Below are positions 44,735 through 53,873 of a stretch of DNA of 64,000 nt, in pieces. The translations under genes were made by a program, and so were the position numbers. This stretch comes from JAEUKH01 sp964447205 (GTDB taxonomy: Bacteria > Myxococcota_A > Polyangia > Polyangiales > Ga0077539), in NCBI GenBank assembly GCA_964447205.1, contig CAYUSB010000039.1, forward strand, positions 20,376-84,375. The letters are read 5' to 3'. The stretch's first letter is position 1, and every line of letters starts with the position of its first letter. A model generated the notes under the pieces. It had not been told where the DNA came from. It saw only the letters and a list, made by a program, of their open reading frames with translations, and ran no database searches.

Positions 44735-45874
44735 TCACTCCGCCCGCACCCACGCGAGGGGGGTCACGGACAGGCCCCTCCAGGGCTCGCCGATGCGGTC
44801 GGGCCAGCCTCCGTGGGTCATCACCATCCGACCGCCCTCGACGTGCAGCTCGGCCCCGTGGGCGGGCAGGACGGCGATGGGGTCCCACACGAAGCGGGTG
44901 GGATCGTCGGCGCGAAACACCACGGTCTGCTCGTAGGTCTCGGCCCCCGAGTCGGTGTAGGTCACGAGGAGGTACCAGGACCCGCCGAGCGGGAGCACGA
45001 AGGGCGACTCGAAGAACCCCCAGCAGTCGCGCCGACACGGCCGCGGATGCTCAAGGGCCGGAGCCCGCCGAACCCACCGGACCCCGTCGTCCGAGGCGAA
45101 GCACTCGACCACGTCGTGGGGGCCGTCGGGGCGCATGAGGACGGCGGTTCCGTAGCGGAGCCAGGAGCCGTCGGGGCGACGCAGGACCATCACGTCGCGC
45201 CCTCCCTCCCACGGGGCCTCCTCGCGGATCCAGGTCTGCAGGTCGTGCGAGCGGGCCGTTCGCAGCACGCCATCTTTGTCGCCACCCCCGCGCTGCCCGA
45301 GCCACACCAGGCGCCATCCCCCCGCGTCGAGGGGCATCACAAAAGGAGCCCAGAACTGCCGGTCGAGGCTCCCCGTTCCGCGCCCGTCGAGAGCGTCGGC
45401 CTCGAGGGTCCACGGCCCCGCCAACCCCGGGGCCGAACCGTGCAGGATGGCGTCCTCCACCCACGGGCTCCCGGGCCCTGGACCGGCGTTGGAGTAGACG
45501 TGCCAGCGCCCGTCGGGAGCGCGGGTGAGGGTCGGTTCGTTGAGGTAGCGGCCGTCGGCGGGAGCCCACACCCGCTGCCGCGGGCCGTCGAGCACGGGGA
45601 GGTAGCGCCCGGGGGCCATGGCGCAGGGCGTCTCTCCGTCGGCCACGCACGCACGGACGGGAGCGGCGTCCGAGGCGGGGGTCTCGCTGGGGCATACACG
45701 TTCGACCCCGGTGGACAGGGTGGTCACTACGCAGGAAGAAGGCGCCGAGGCGTCGGGGCCCGCGTGGCCGTCGGCCGGTGGGGCGCATCCCGCGACGAGG
45801 GCCGCCATCACCGCCAGCCCCCAAGCACCAAGGCCCTGCATCCCTGGGGGCGCGCTCCGTGGCGGCATCGACAT
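44735..45874 (-). CDS. Glycosyl-hydrolase-like (five-bladed propeller) lipoprotein
   Basis: 379 residues. MSMPPRSAPPGMQGLGAWGL and VMAALVAGCAPP give a lipoprotein signal. Then LNEPTLTRAPDGRWHVYSNA, PWVEDAILHGSAPGLAGPWT, DRQFWAPFVMPLDAGGWRLV and WLGQRGGGDKDGV follow the blade pattern of GH43/GH32-like propellers. The catalytic Asp/Glu cannot be assigned with certainty. Start ATG 45874 overlaps the stop of the upstream lipoprotein (TGATG). Possible sugar-degrading enzyme or carbohydrate-binding lipoprotein. Confidence 0.75.
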   Translation of the reverse strand: MSMPPRSAPPGMQGLGAWGLAVMAALVAGCAPPADGHAGPDASAPSSCVVTTLSTGVERVCPSETPASDAAPVRACVADGETPCAMAPGRYLPVLDGPRQRVWAPADGRYLNEPTLTRAPDGRWHVYSNAGPGPGSPWVEDAILHGSAPGLAGPWTLEADALDGRGTGSLDRQFWAPFVMPLDAGGWRLVWLGQRGGGDKDGVLRTARSHDLQTWIREEAPWEGGRDVMVLRRPDGSWLRYGTAVLMRPDGPHDVVECFASDDGVRWVRRAPALEHPRPCRRDCWGFFESPFVLPLGGSWYLLVTYTDSGAETYEQTVVFRADDPTRFVWDPIAVLPAHGAELHVEGGRMVMTHGGWPDRIGEPWRGLSVTPLAWVRAE

Positions 45875-46728
45875 CAGGGGCACACGGGCGACCAGGCCTC
45901 GCCCGGAAACACCTCCGCGACGAGGGCGTAGAGCCCGGGGTCGTACGCCCGCAGGGCATCGCGGGTGTGGACGGCGTTGTGCACGCCGTTGGGCGGATCG
46001 GCGCGGAGGTTGGTGTCGAAATAGCTCTGCACCCCTTCGGCGAAATACTCGTCGGGGTTGGTGCCCGCGTAGGTGTCGGCCCAACGCCCCGCCGCGCGGG
46101 ACGCGTCGAAGGCCGCACGCAGCCGCGCAGGGAAGTCCGGGGTGGCGAAGGTGATCCCGAGGTTGAAGATCCCGTGGGCGAGCTCGTGCACGAGGATGTT
46201 CTCCCCGCGGTAGCGGTCGTCGGGGTCGCAGCGGAGGTTCTCTTCTGCGCAGGTGGTGACGGGCCGGTCGACGGTGCCTCCGAGGCCGCGGGCCCGGGTG
46301 TTCCAGTCGGTGGCGGGGTAGAGCCGCTGGAGGTCGGCGTGCTCGGGGATGTCGAGGGTGCGCTCGTCGCGGGACATCACCGCCACCCGGGCCCCGCGGG
46401 CGATCATCGCGTCGCGCAGGTCGGGGCGGGGGGCGAGCATCCGTCGTACGATCCGGCAGGCCGCGCGCAGGGCCGTGTCCGAGGCGCGGGGCGAACTCAT
46501 GACGGCGATCCCGTCGGCATCGAGCCGCTTGCCGTAGAACGGCGCATACCCCTCGGCGGGGGTGAGGTCGGTGACCGGCACGTCGCAGGGGTCGAGGGGC
46601 GCATCGGAGACGGCGGAGGGCGCGTCGGGGGTCGAGGCGTCGGCGACGTCGGCGTCCAAGGGAAACATGGTGGGGGCGACCGTCCCACAGCCGACGAGGC
46701 ACGACACGAGCACGAGGAGGCGGAGCAC
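45874..46728 (-). CDS. Putative HExxH metalloprotease-like lipoprotein
   Basis: About 284 residues. Lipoprotein signal (VLRLLVLVSCLVGC), Asp/Ala/Pro-rich linker, then a domain with VHELAHGIFNLG (HExxH zinc motif) followed after about 53 residues by DEYFAEGVQSYFD, where the Glu is a candidate third ligand. TDLTPAEGYAPFYGKRLDAD precedes the active site. Gluzincin-type arrangement; substrate unknown. The GTG at 46728 gives a sensible signal peptide. A TTG at 46767 is the annotation alternative. Upstream of and overlapping the propeller lipoprotein, hence cotranscribed. Confidence 0.75.
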   Translation of the reverse strand: MLRLLVLVSCLVGCGTVAPTMFPLDADVADASTPDAPSAVSDAPLDPCDVPVTDLTPAEGYAPFYGKRLDADGIAVMSSPRASDTALRAACRIVRRMLAPRPDLRDAMIARGARVAVMSRDERTLDIPEHADLQRLYPATDWNTRARGLGGTVDRPVTTCAEENLRCDPDDRYRGENILVHELAHGIFNLGITFATPDFPARLRAAFDASRAAGRWADTYAGTNPDEYFAEGVQSYFDTNLRADPPNGVHNAVHTRDALRAYDPGLYALVAEVFPGEAWSPVCP

Positions 46729-46838
46729 GATGCAGGAGCTTGCACCACGCGGGCGTGGTCGGGTCAAGGCGCGGGGCGAGGGATGTCGTGGCTGTCACAT
46801 TGTTGGGGATCGGGGCCGCGATCGGCGACGCTGCGGCC

Positions 46839-47528
46839 ATGCTCTCGGGTCGTCGGCCATGGTTGGGTCTCGTGCTGGCGTTGGCGGCGGCGTCGCCTGC
46901 GGGTGCCCAGCGGCGGCGCGGCGCTGCGACGACCCCCTCGCCCGTGATACGGACCCTGCACGCGATCGAGACCTCGTGGCGATCGGGGCGGTACGACCAC
47001 AACACCCACGTCGACCCGGCCCGCGGCCAGTACGAGTTTGACTGCTCGGCGATGGTGACGTGGGTGCTGCGCCGTGCGACCCCGCAGGCCCAGCGGCAGA
47101 TCGAGGCGGCCTCGCGCGCGGCCCGGCCCCTGGCCCGGCACTACTACCGACACCTCGCGGCCCCTCCTGCGGGCGGACATTGGGCGCCCGTCGTGCGGGT
47201 GGCCGACGCGCGGCCCGGGGACGTGATCGCGTGGGTGTTTCCCCCGTGGATTCGTACGACCATCACGGGCCACGTGGCGTTTGTCCTCGAGCGCCCGCGA
47301 CCCTTCGCGGGGCGGCCTCACACCTTCGTGGTTCGGATCGCGGACAGCTCGTCGGTGCCCCACGACCGCGACACCCGCGACCGCACCCGGCAGCGCGGCT
47401 TCGGGTACGGCGACATCTACGTCAGCGTCGACCCCACCGCCGGAACCCCCGTGGCCTACCGCCCCAACCTCCGCCCCGGCACGGGTTTTCTCCGCACGTC
47501 CATCGCCCTCGGCCGCCCCCTGCGCTGA
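46839..47528 (+). CDS. NlpC/P60-like exported cysteine peptidase
   Basis: 229 residues. Signal peptide LSGRRPWLGLVLALAAASPA with GAQ cleavage region. The Cys active-site region is YEFDCSAMVTWVLRRATPQA, and the His is in TITGHVAFVLERP, with ARPGDVIAWV before it, matching the D-C-S ... G-H-V pattern of NlpC/P60 and related amidase folds. Probably cleaves a peptidoglycan peptide or acts on a glycopeptide. ATG 46839 was chosen because it is the only one giving a signal peptide. Confidence 0.82.
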   Translation: MLSGRRPWLGLVLALAAASPAGAQRRRGAATTPSPVIRTLHAIETSWRSGRYDHNTHVDPARGQYEFDCSAMVTWVLRRATPQAQRQIEAASRAARPLARHYYRHLAAPPAGGHWAPVVRVADARPGDVIAWVFPPWIRTTITGHVAFVLERPRPFAGRPHTFVVRIADSSSVPHDRDTRDRTRQRGFGYGDIYVSVDPTAGTPVAYRPNLRPGTGFLRTSIALGRPLR

Positions 47529-47638
47529 GCGCCCGCCGCGCGTCCCACGGTAGACTCCCACGTGATGACGACCCTCTCTCTGCACGGGCACACACACGGC
47601 CCGCTCGCGCCCGACGGGGCGACCTTGCACGAGGCCCC

Positions 47639-48283
47639 GTGAGCCCGCGGCACCCGCGCACGCCCCACACGATCGACTCGGAGGAGGCCCTGCGCGCCCT
47701 CCTCGGCGACCCCTCGCCCATCGTGTGCGCGAAGGTTCAAGACCGGCTCAACGCCCTCACCCGGCAGTTTGTCGAGCGATCGCCCTTCGTGTGCCTCGCC
47801 ACCTCCGACGACGAAGGCCGCTGCGACGTGAGCCCGCGCGGCGACCCCGCCGGCTTCGTGCGCATCCTCGACGACCGCACCCTGCTCGTGCCCGAGCGCC
47901 CCGGCAACCGGCTCGCCGACTCGCTGCGCAACATCCTCCGCAACCCCGCCGTGGGCCTGCTCTTCTTCATCCCGGGCGTGGGCGACACCTTCCGGGTCAA
48001 CGGGCGGGCCACCCTCATCACCGACCCCGAGCTCCTCGGGCCCTGTACGGTCGAAGGGAAGGCCCCGCGGCTGGGCATCCTGGTCGACATCGAGAGCGCC
48101 TACACCCAGTGCTCCAAGGCCTTTTTGCGCTCCCATCTCTGGGACCCGGCGCGCTACATCGACCGCGCGTCGTTGCCCTCCAACGGCGAGATCCACCGGT
48201 CGTTTCAGGGCGACGCCTTCGACGCCGCGGACTACGACGCCGCGCGGGCCGCGCGTTATGCCCGCCGCGACGGGTTCTACTGA
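47639..48283 (+). CDS. Pyridoxamine-5'-phosphate-oxidase-like (FMN-binding) protein
   Basis: 214 residues. The split-barrel flavin fold is visible: PFVCLATSDDEGRCDVSPRG (binding strand), DRTLLVPERPGNRLADSLRN and FFIPGVGDTFRVNGRATLIT. DIESAYTQCSKAFLRSHLWD is typical of the MSMEG_1061-like subgroup. It probably binds FMN and reduces an unknown small molecule. GTG 47639; a 25-codon open frame just before it ends in an overlapping stop (47564-47641) and might be a leader peptide. Confidence 0.85.
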   Translation: MSPRHPRTPHTIDSEEALRALLGDPSPIVCAKVQDRLNALTRQFVERSPFVCLATSDDEGRCDVSPRGDPAGFVRILDDRTLLVPERPGNRLADSLRNILRNPAVGLLFFIPGVGDTFRVNGRATLITDPELLGPCTVEGKAPRLGILVDIESAYTQCSKAFLRSHLWDPARYIDRASLPSNGEIHRSFQGDAFDAADYDAARAARYARRDGFY

Positions 48284-48287
48284 TGCT

Positions 48288-48554
48288 TCAGCCTGCCAGT
48301 GACGCGGCCGCGACCGCGACCACGGCCCCGGGGATCAGGGCCCCGAGCGCGGGGCCGCGGTAGACCACGCGGGCCCCCGCGGGAACGTCTTCGTCGCAGC
48401 CGAAGACCACCACGTCTTCAAAGGTCGCGCCCCAGAGGTCGGTCCGGGCTTCGGCCTCGGCCTCCGCAAACGCCGCCGCGATGTCGCCGGTCTCGAAGGG
48501 GACCGCCGCGATCAGGAGGTTCCCGACGACCGCGAGCGTGTGGGTGGGGATCAT
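48288..48554 (-). CDS. Small hypothetical protein
   Basis: 88 residues: MIPTHTLAVVGNLLIAAVPF, ETGDIAAAFAEAEAEARTDL, WGATFEDVVVFGCDEDVPAG, then ARVVYRGPALGALIPGAVVA. Helical with a hydrophobic N-terminus. Ribosome-site-like AGGA lies upstream. It sits 26 bases after the vWA gene on the same strand, so it may be its partner. No family recognised. Confidence 0.55.
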   Translation of the reverse strand: MIPTHTLAVVGNLLIAAVPFETGDIAAAFAEAEAEARTDLWGATFEDVVVFGCDEDVPAGARVVYRGPALGALIPGAVVAVAAASLAG

Positions 48555-48580
48555 CGGGCGATGCGTCCTTCGATGGGGGG

Positions 48581-49564
48581 TCAGAGGGCGGCGGCGATGC
48601 AGTCGGTCCGTTGCGAGAGGGCCTCGGGGTGGGCGATGGGGCCCCGGGCGAGGGCCTCGGCGTAGGGCAGGACCGCCCGCACGACGCGGTCGCGGGCCTT
48701 GCCCTTGCGTCCGAAGGCGGACTCGACCCGGGCCTCGATCTCGGCCCGCGTCCGGAGCACGCCCTCGCCGATGCCGAGCAGGGTCGCGGCCACCACGGCG
48801 GTGTCGTCGGCGTCTTCGAGCACCACGCAGCGCTCGTGGAAGAGCCTGCGGTAGATCTTCTCGCAGTCGTAGCGCCCGGCCCGGGCCCGGTCGGGGATGA
48901 GGAAGAACGGCTCGTACGACCGCTCAAGCTCCGCCACGAGCGCGTGCACCTTCATGCGCTCCTGGGCCTTGGGGTCGATCGACACGCGGACGTGCTCGGG
49001 GTCGAGGTCGGCGAAGGGCGGCTCGTCGCCGGTCATGAAGAAGTATCCGCGTTTGCCGCGCTTCTGCAGGCAGTCGGTGGCCGTGTGGCGGGCCGCGAAG
49101 TACATGGCCAGGTCGTACGACTCGCCGATGTACATGGGCGGGATCTCGAAGGGGCTGTCGCCGGTGGGGATGTAGGTCGAGGCGAGCCAGCGGTCGATGA
49201 GGGCGGCCTCGCTCTCAAACTGACCGACCTGGAGCGACAGATGGTTGCCCTGCCAGTAGCGGGCGTCGGTGAAGGCCATGAAGAGGATCTGCGGGTCGGG
49301 CACGACCGACAGGGTCGCCTCCATGAAGGTCGGCAGGGTCTTCGTGGCGAGCGACCGGGGGATGGCCCCCATCGACGTGCTCACGTCGAGGGCGAAGATG
49401 ATGCTCAGGGAGTTGGGGTGGACCTCGCTGTCGCGGCTCTCGCGGGTGCCGACGCCGAGGGGGTTCATCTTCGGGTCGAAGGCGGTGGCGAAGCGCATGG
49501 TCTCTGCGTCGCGCGAGGCGACGATGGCCTGGTGGGCCTCGAGGCTGTAGCTGCCGTATCCCAT
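48581..49564 (-). CDS. Von Willebrand factor A domain protein
   Basis: 327 residues. MIDAS motif SIIFALDVSTSMG (DxSxS), then LFMAFTDARYW and FFMTGDEPPFADLD at the other metal-ligand positions. Cytoplasmic (no signal peptide). The C-terminal 130 residues are helical (VVAATLLGIGEGVLRTRAEI). vWA proteins of this type often work with MoxR ATPases, but none is adjacent. ATG 49564 chosen: it starts MGYGSYSLEAHQAIVASRD. Confidence 0.88.
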   Translation of the reverse strand: MGYGSYSLEAHQAIVASRDAETMRFATAFDPKMNPLGVGTRESRDSEVHPNSLSIIFALDVSTSMGAIPRSLATKTLPTFMEATLSVVPDPQILFMAFTDARYWQGNHLSLQVGQFESEAALIDRWLASTYIPTGDSPFEIPPMYIGESYDLAMYFAARHTATDCLQKRGKRGYFFMTGDEPPFADLDPEHVRVSIDPKAQERMKVHALVAELERSYEPFFLIPDRARAGRYDCEKIYRRLFHERCVVLEDADDTAVVAATLLGIGEGVLRTRAEIEARVESAFGRKGKARDRVVRAVLPYAEALARGPIAHPEALSQRTDCIAAAL

Positions 49565-49752
49565 GGGGGTGGACCTTTCGTCAGGGAGGTTGCCGATCAC
49601 GCGGGCGCACCCGACGCGCCACCCACACGGCCAACGGTCGAGAAGTACTCCAAGGGGCTCACGCCGTCGAGCACGACGGGCCTTTGGGATCCGGAGCGAA
49701 GCCTTGGGTGCGCGTCGCGCTTTGACGCAAACCACGGTGATACCCTCGCGGG

Positions 49753-50847
49753 ATGTCCATGTCTCCGTCGTCGTCTCCCCTTTCTGGCCGCGGGGTGTAT
49801 CGGGCGCCGCGCGCCCTCGCGGTCCTGGTGCTGTTGAGCGTGGGGGCGGGTCTCGCCTGCAAACGCGGACGCGGCGGGCTCGGCCCAGGGGATGCCCCCG
49901 CCGCACACCGGGTCGTCGACCGGGCCGCCCTCGTCACGCTCCCGCACGAGGACGACCTCGCGCGCAGCGAGACCTGGCTCCCGGCCCCGCGTCCTGTCAC
50001 GCGTGTGATCGTGAGCCCCACCGGCATCAGACTCGACAACGCGGCCCTCGTCGACGCCTGGCCCGCGTCCTCCCGCACGCGCTTCGTGGCGACCCTCGGA
50101 CCGGCCCGGGCCGAGGCCTTGCCGCGCGAATACCCCGACCTCGTTCCGATTCAAGGCGGCAGGGTCTCGCCCCACCACAAGCGCGGCGGAGCCCATGGGT
50201 TTGTCATTCTGCCGCTGCAGCAACGGCTCCACGACCTCATGGACATTGAGCGAGGGTATGCCCGACTGACCGGCGCCTCGGCGGGTGGGGCAGTCAATCT
50301 CTATGTCGACGCGGCCACGCCCTCGCGCACGCTGTTTGAGGTGCTCTACACGCTGGGCATGGAGCAGTACAGCGCCCCCCGACTCGTGGTGCGGGGCGGA
50401 GGGCGGGAGGGGGTGGTTCCGATGGATTTGCCGACGGGACGGGGCGCGGACGAGGAGGCCCCTGCGGTGACGCTCAAGATCCTGCCCGGGGGGTACATGG
50501 TCGGAACGGGCGAGGGTTTTGTGGCCCCGGGGTGCACCACGTTGGGGCCTGCGTCCCTCACGGTCGGCAACCTGCCCGCTCCGGGCTCGCCGGCAGGCGT
50601 GTACGATCACGCCGGCCTCACCCGCTGCATGCAGGCCCTACGCACGACGTGGCCCGCGACCCGCCAGGGCCATGGCATCCACGTCTCGCCCAATGCCGAG
50701 ATCCCCTACGGCGTCCTCATGGCCACCCTGGCCGCCGTTCGCGGAAGCGAGCCAGGCGCCTGCACCCTCGCGGAGGAGCCTACCGCGCGGCGCTACGACA
50801 GGCCTGAGTGCCTCTTCCCCGACGTGGTCCTCGGGATCTTGCGGTAG
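49753..50847 (+). CDS. Hypothetical lipoprotein
   Basis: 364 residues. Signal with lipobox: ALAVLVLLSVGAGLAC. The body contains paired segments VVDRAALVTLPHEDDLARSE and SPTGIRLDNAALV, then VNLYVDAATPSRTLFEVLYT with SAPRLVVRGG, and VSPNAEIPYGVLMATLAAVR. The two D-A-A-T/A-E-I-P...L segments resemble the periplasmic parts of ExbD/TolR-like proteins. Possibly a cell-envelope linker protein. Function inferred only weakly. Confidence 0.68.
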   Translation: MSMSPSSSPLSGRGVYRAPRALAVLVLLSVGAGLACKRGRGGLGPGDAPAAHRVVDRAALVTLPHEDDLARSETWLPAPRPVTRVIVSPTGIRLDNAALVDAWPASSRTRFVATLGPARAEALPREYPDLVPIQGGRVSPHHKRGGAHGFVILPLQQRLHDLMDIERGYARLTGASAGGAVNLYVDAATPSRTLFEVLYTLGMEQYSAPRLVVRGGGREGVVPMDLPTGRGADEEAPAVTLKILPGGYMVGTGEGFVAPGCTTLGPASLTVGNLPAPGSPAGVYDHAGLTRCMQALRTTWPATRQGHGIHVSPNAEIPYGVLMATLAAVRGSEPGACTLAEEPTARRYDRPECLFPDVVLGILR

Positions 50848-50880
50848 CCCTCCCCGAGGGGTGCGCGTACGGTCCCGGGC

Positions 50881-52377
50881 ATGACCTTCGATCCGAAGTC
50901 CGTGCCCGCCGTAGCCGACGCCCTGGCCGCTGGCGTGTGTGCCCTCGTTCCGCTCGACGGACCAGCCCCGTGGCCCGACGACGACACGATCGCGTCGACG
51001 GGCGGGTGTTACCCGGCCCCGGCCCAACTCGCAGACGGAACCTGGCTGGGCACCCGGATGATCCTCGCCGAAGCCCGCCGCGAGCTCGCGTTGGTAGGCG
51101 CAAACACGCGGGCGATCGGGTTCCCGTGGGACTGGGACCCCAAACGCAGCCCGAGCGTGTCGCCGAGCGGGACCCGCGTGTTGCTCTTTGTGACGTGGCA
51201 GGGCCGCGGTCACGTGGTCGAGCATGCCCTCGATGGCAGCGGGGACTGGTCGGTGATCGCGAGCGGCGTGGTGCTCGGCGCCGTCGGCAGCGGGTACCTC
51301 AGCGAGAACGTCTGGTCGGCCGACTATGCCGGGAGCGATGACCTCGTGGCGGTCATCTGTGACGCCAAGGATCGCAGCGGGCTGTCGTTGCTGGCCCGCA
51401 CCGACCGAGGCTGGCGGGAGGTCAGCCACGTCAAGACCAGCGCCCTCCAGGTCGTCAGCCGCGGCCGTTACCTCGTGTGCCCCGTCGCGAGCGGGGCCCA
51501 GACCTACAGGGCCCTCGGAGACGGGCTCGAAGCCCAACTCGTCAAGCTGGGCAAGCTCGAGGCCCGGCATGTGTTTGTGCACCCGGCAGACACGCGGGAC
51601 TACCTATACGCCCACGCCGGCGCGGGGAAGGACGGGGCGGTCCTGGTGTGCGACGAGGTCGAGCTCCGCAACAAGAAGGTCAAGCCCCTCAAGAAGGGAC
51701 AGCTCCTCGCCCCGCGTGTCCCCCCGGGCGGGGTCGATCCTCCCGCCACCCACGAGGCCATGATGGCCGCGTTCGGGCATGACTACGCGGCCCGACACCT
51801 CCGTCCCCAGGACCGAACCGCGGGCGGACGCGTGCTGGTGACCAGCCCCCCGACGGCCCTGGTGATGCGCGGAACCGAGGTCACCCCCGTCGCCAACCTG
51901 CGGGTGCTGCACCCGCGGCTGGAGCGCGGCCTCGCCTTCGCCGACGGAGGCATCTTCGAGGTCGACCTGGTGACCGGGGCCCGATCCGAACGGATCGGGA
52001 GCGGCAACCACGCGTTCTACGTGACGGTGGGTGACCGGGTGTTCGTCGCGATCGTGCGTCCCCGCGAGCAGCTCGAGCTGCACCCCGAAGGCACGGCCGG
52101 GGCTCCCTGCGCGACGATCGACCTCGACGGCGCCTCGGCAGGCCCTGGGAGCGACGGAGCCCTCGTGCTGCTCGGGGCCCCGAGCAAGGACAGCCCGCAC
52201 GGGGCGAGCCTGCAGCGCGTCAGCCCCGACGGCACCTCCATCGCGCACGCGGCCCACCTGGTCCTGGCGGGGCCTTCGGCCCCCGACGACACGCTGATCG
52301 GTGGCACGAGGCAGGGCGTGGCGCGGCTGATCAAACTTCGCAGCGGCCTCGTGTACGAGGTGCCCGCCCTGCCGTAA
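50881..52377 (+). CDS. Hypothetical beta-propeller-like protein
   Basis: 498 residues, no signal peptide. Repeated short beta segments such as SPSVSPSGTRVLLFVTWQG, ALDGSGDWSVIASGVVLGAV, LRVLHPRLERGLAFADGGIF and GASLQRVSPDGTSIAHAAHL suggest a propeller. The K-rich stretch NKKVKPLKKGQLL is unusual. No catalytic motif or family recognised. It is separated by 33 bases from the lipoprotein gene upstream and may share its transcript. Confidence 0.68.
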   Translation: MTFDPKSVPAVADALAAGVCALVPLDGPAPWPDDDTIASTGGCYPAPAQLADGTWLGTRMILAEARRELALVGANTRAIGFPWDWDPKRSPSVSPSGTRVLLFVTWQGRGHVVEHALDGSGDWSVIASGVVLGAVGSGYLSENVWSADYAGSDDLVAVICDAKDRSGLSLLARTDRGWREVSHVKTSALQVVSRGRYLVCPVASGAQTYRALGDGLEAQLVKLGKLEARHVFVHPADTRDYLYAHAGAGKDGAVLVCDEVELRNKKVKPLKKGQLLAPRVPPGGVDPPATHEAMMAAFGHDYAARHLRPQDRTAGGRVLVTSPPTALVMRGTEVTPVANLRVLHPRLERGLAFADGGIFEVDLVTGARSERIGSGNHAFYVTVGDRVFVAIVRPREQLELHPEGTAGAPCATIDLDGASAGPGSDGALVLLGAPSKDSPHGASLQRVSPDGTSIAHAAHLVLAGPSAPDDTLIGGTRQGVARLIKLRSGLVYEVPALP

Positions 52378-52387
52378 CCCAGGCCCT

Positions 52388-53725
52388 TCAGGGCAAAGCC
52401 CCCGCCGTCCCCACGGCCCCGGCGAACCCACGACCTCCCACGTCGACCGGCGCGGCAAAACCCGTGGCGGTCCCGCGCAACAGCCACAGCCGCTCCCCTG
52501 CGCGGCGCGGGACGACCACCACGTCGTCGCGGCAGTCTCCGTCGACGTCCCCTACGGGGCGCACCCGGGGGTTGTCGCCCCAGGGGCCCTGGCCGATCGT
52601 GGCCAACGGCTGGAGCGAGAGCCCCGCCGCGGTGCCCGCGTAGAGGTGATACCTCCGCGCCCCGCACCCGCTCGCCGAGGCCCAACAATCCCCTGCCAGA
52701 AGCAGATCGGCCCGGCCGTCGCCGTTGATGTCGCCCGCCCCCTCGAAGTCGACCGTGCCGTCGAGGCGCAGCGTCCCCTGGGGGCGGGCGCTGGGGATCG
52801 TCGGCACCCAGGGATCGAAGCGCGCCGTACGCGAGCCCCCGCGGGCGAGGGCGAGGCGCTCCTCGGGGCCGAGCTGCTGGAGGAAGATGTCGGGCCGTCC
52901 GTCGCCGTCGACGTCGCCCACCCCGTCGACGTAGGGGCCCACGAAGCGGTCGTCGGTCACGAGGACGGTCGGGAGGGGGCCGTTCCAGTCGCGGGCTCCG
53001 AAGCGCAGCAGGGCCCGCGTCTCGCCGAAGAGCACCGCGTCGTCGAAGCCGTCCCCGTCAAAGTCTCCGACACCACGAACCCAGCGGGTCCCGTCGTCGC
53101 GTGTGGCGTCGAGCACCGTCACCCCGGCCATGATGGGATTCAACCCCGCGGCCGACCCCGCGTAGAAGAACGCGGGCCGCCCCCGGAGGCTCCCCACCGC
53201 GAGGTCTGCGAACCCGTCGCCGTTCATGTCTCCCGCGGCGGCTGCGGTGGCCCCGAAGTACCCCGCCTCGGTCTCGGTCGGGATCGGGCGCACCGCGGGC
53301 GTCGCCGCGAATCCCGACGAATCGCCACGGATCACATCGACCCGCCCCGGCGTCGGGGGACTCGACGGGAGGTCCGCGCGGATCGTGGCTCGGAAGGTCG
53401 CCACCAGCTCGGCCCGACCGTCCCCGTCGAGGTCCCCGGCGTTGCGGAGGGTGGGCGTTCGGCCCTGCGGATCGACGTCGAGGGCCCGTTCGGGTCCGGC
53501 CCGTAGTCCCGAAGGACCCCCGAGGTAGAGCCGCACCACGTTGCCCTCGGAGATGGCCACGTCGGCGAAGCCGTCTCCCGTGAAGTCCACGGCCCGCGGG
53601 CTCCCGCACATCGCCCCGACGGGTCGTCGCCCCGTGTCGTCCTCGAGGCCTGTACGAGACCCGCACCCCACCAACGACACCAGAAGGGCCCAGGGCGCCA
53701 CACGCATTGCCCAGCACGCAGTCAT
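52388..53725 (-). CDS. FG-GAP repeat lipoprotein
   Basis: 445 residues. ATG 53725 with GGGAGGG upstream; signal MTACWAMRVAPWALLVSLVG with lipobox Cys. Seven or more FG-GAP/VCBS repeats with DxDGDGxxD-type calcium sites: VDFTGDGFADVAIS, AGDLDGDGRAELVAT, AGDMNGDGFADLAVG, VGDFDGDGFDDAVLF, VGDVDGDGRPDIFL, AGDINGDGRADLLLA, VGDVDGDCRDDVVVV. Expected to form an integrin-alpha-like propeller at the cell surface. Convergent with the previous gene. Confidence 0.9.
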   Translation of the reverse strand: MTACWAMRVAPWALLVSLVGCGSRTGLEDDTGRRPVGAMCGSPRAVDFTGDGFADVAISEGNVVRLYLGGPSGLRAGPERALDVDPQGRTPTLRNAGDLDGDGRAELVATFRATIRADLPSSPPTPGRVDVIRGDSSGFAATPAVRPIPTETEAGYFGATAAAAGDMNGDGFADLAVGSLRGRPAFFYAGSAAGLNPIMAGVTVLDATRDDGTRWVRGVGDFDGDGFDDAVLFGETRALLRFGARDWNGPLPTVLVTDDRFVGPYVDGVGDVDGDGRPDIFLQQLGPEERLALARGGSRTARFDPWVPTIPSARPQGTLRLDGTVDFEGAGDINGDGRADLLLAGDCWASASGCGARRYHLYAGTAAGLSLQPLATIGQGPWGDNPRVRPVGDVDGDCRDDVVVVPRRAGERLWLLRGTATGFAAPVDVGGRGFAGAVGTAGALP

Positions 53726-53873
53726 CGACCCTCCCGACTTCGAGCGCTGCACGGTGGGGTGGATCATCGTGTCGCCGGTCTTCCGGCTGCACCGTACGCC
53801 GACGGGTTCGCCCGTCAAGCACCGGCCCGTTGGGGGTACCGACTCCGCCGCGAGGGGCCCATGTTCTCCTGCG

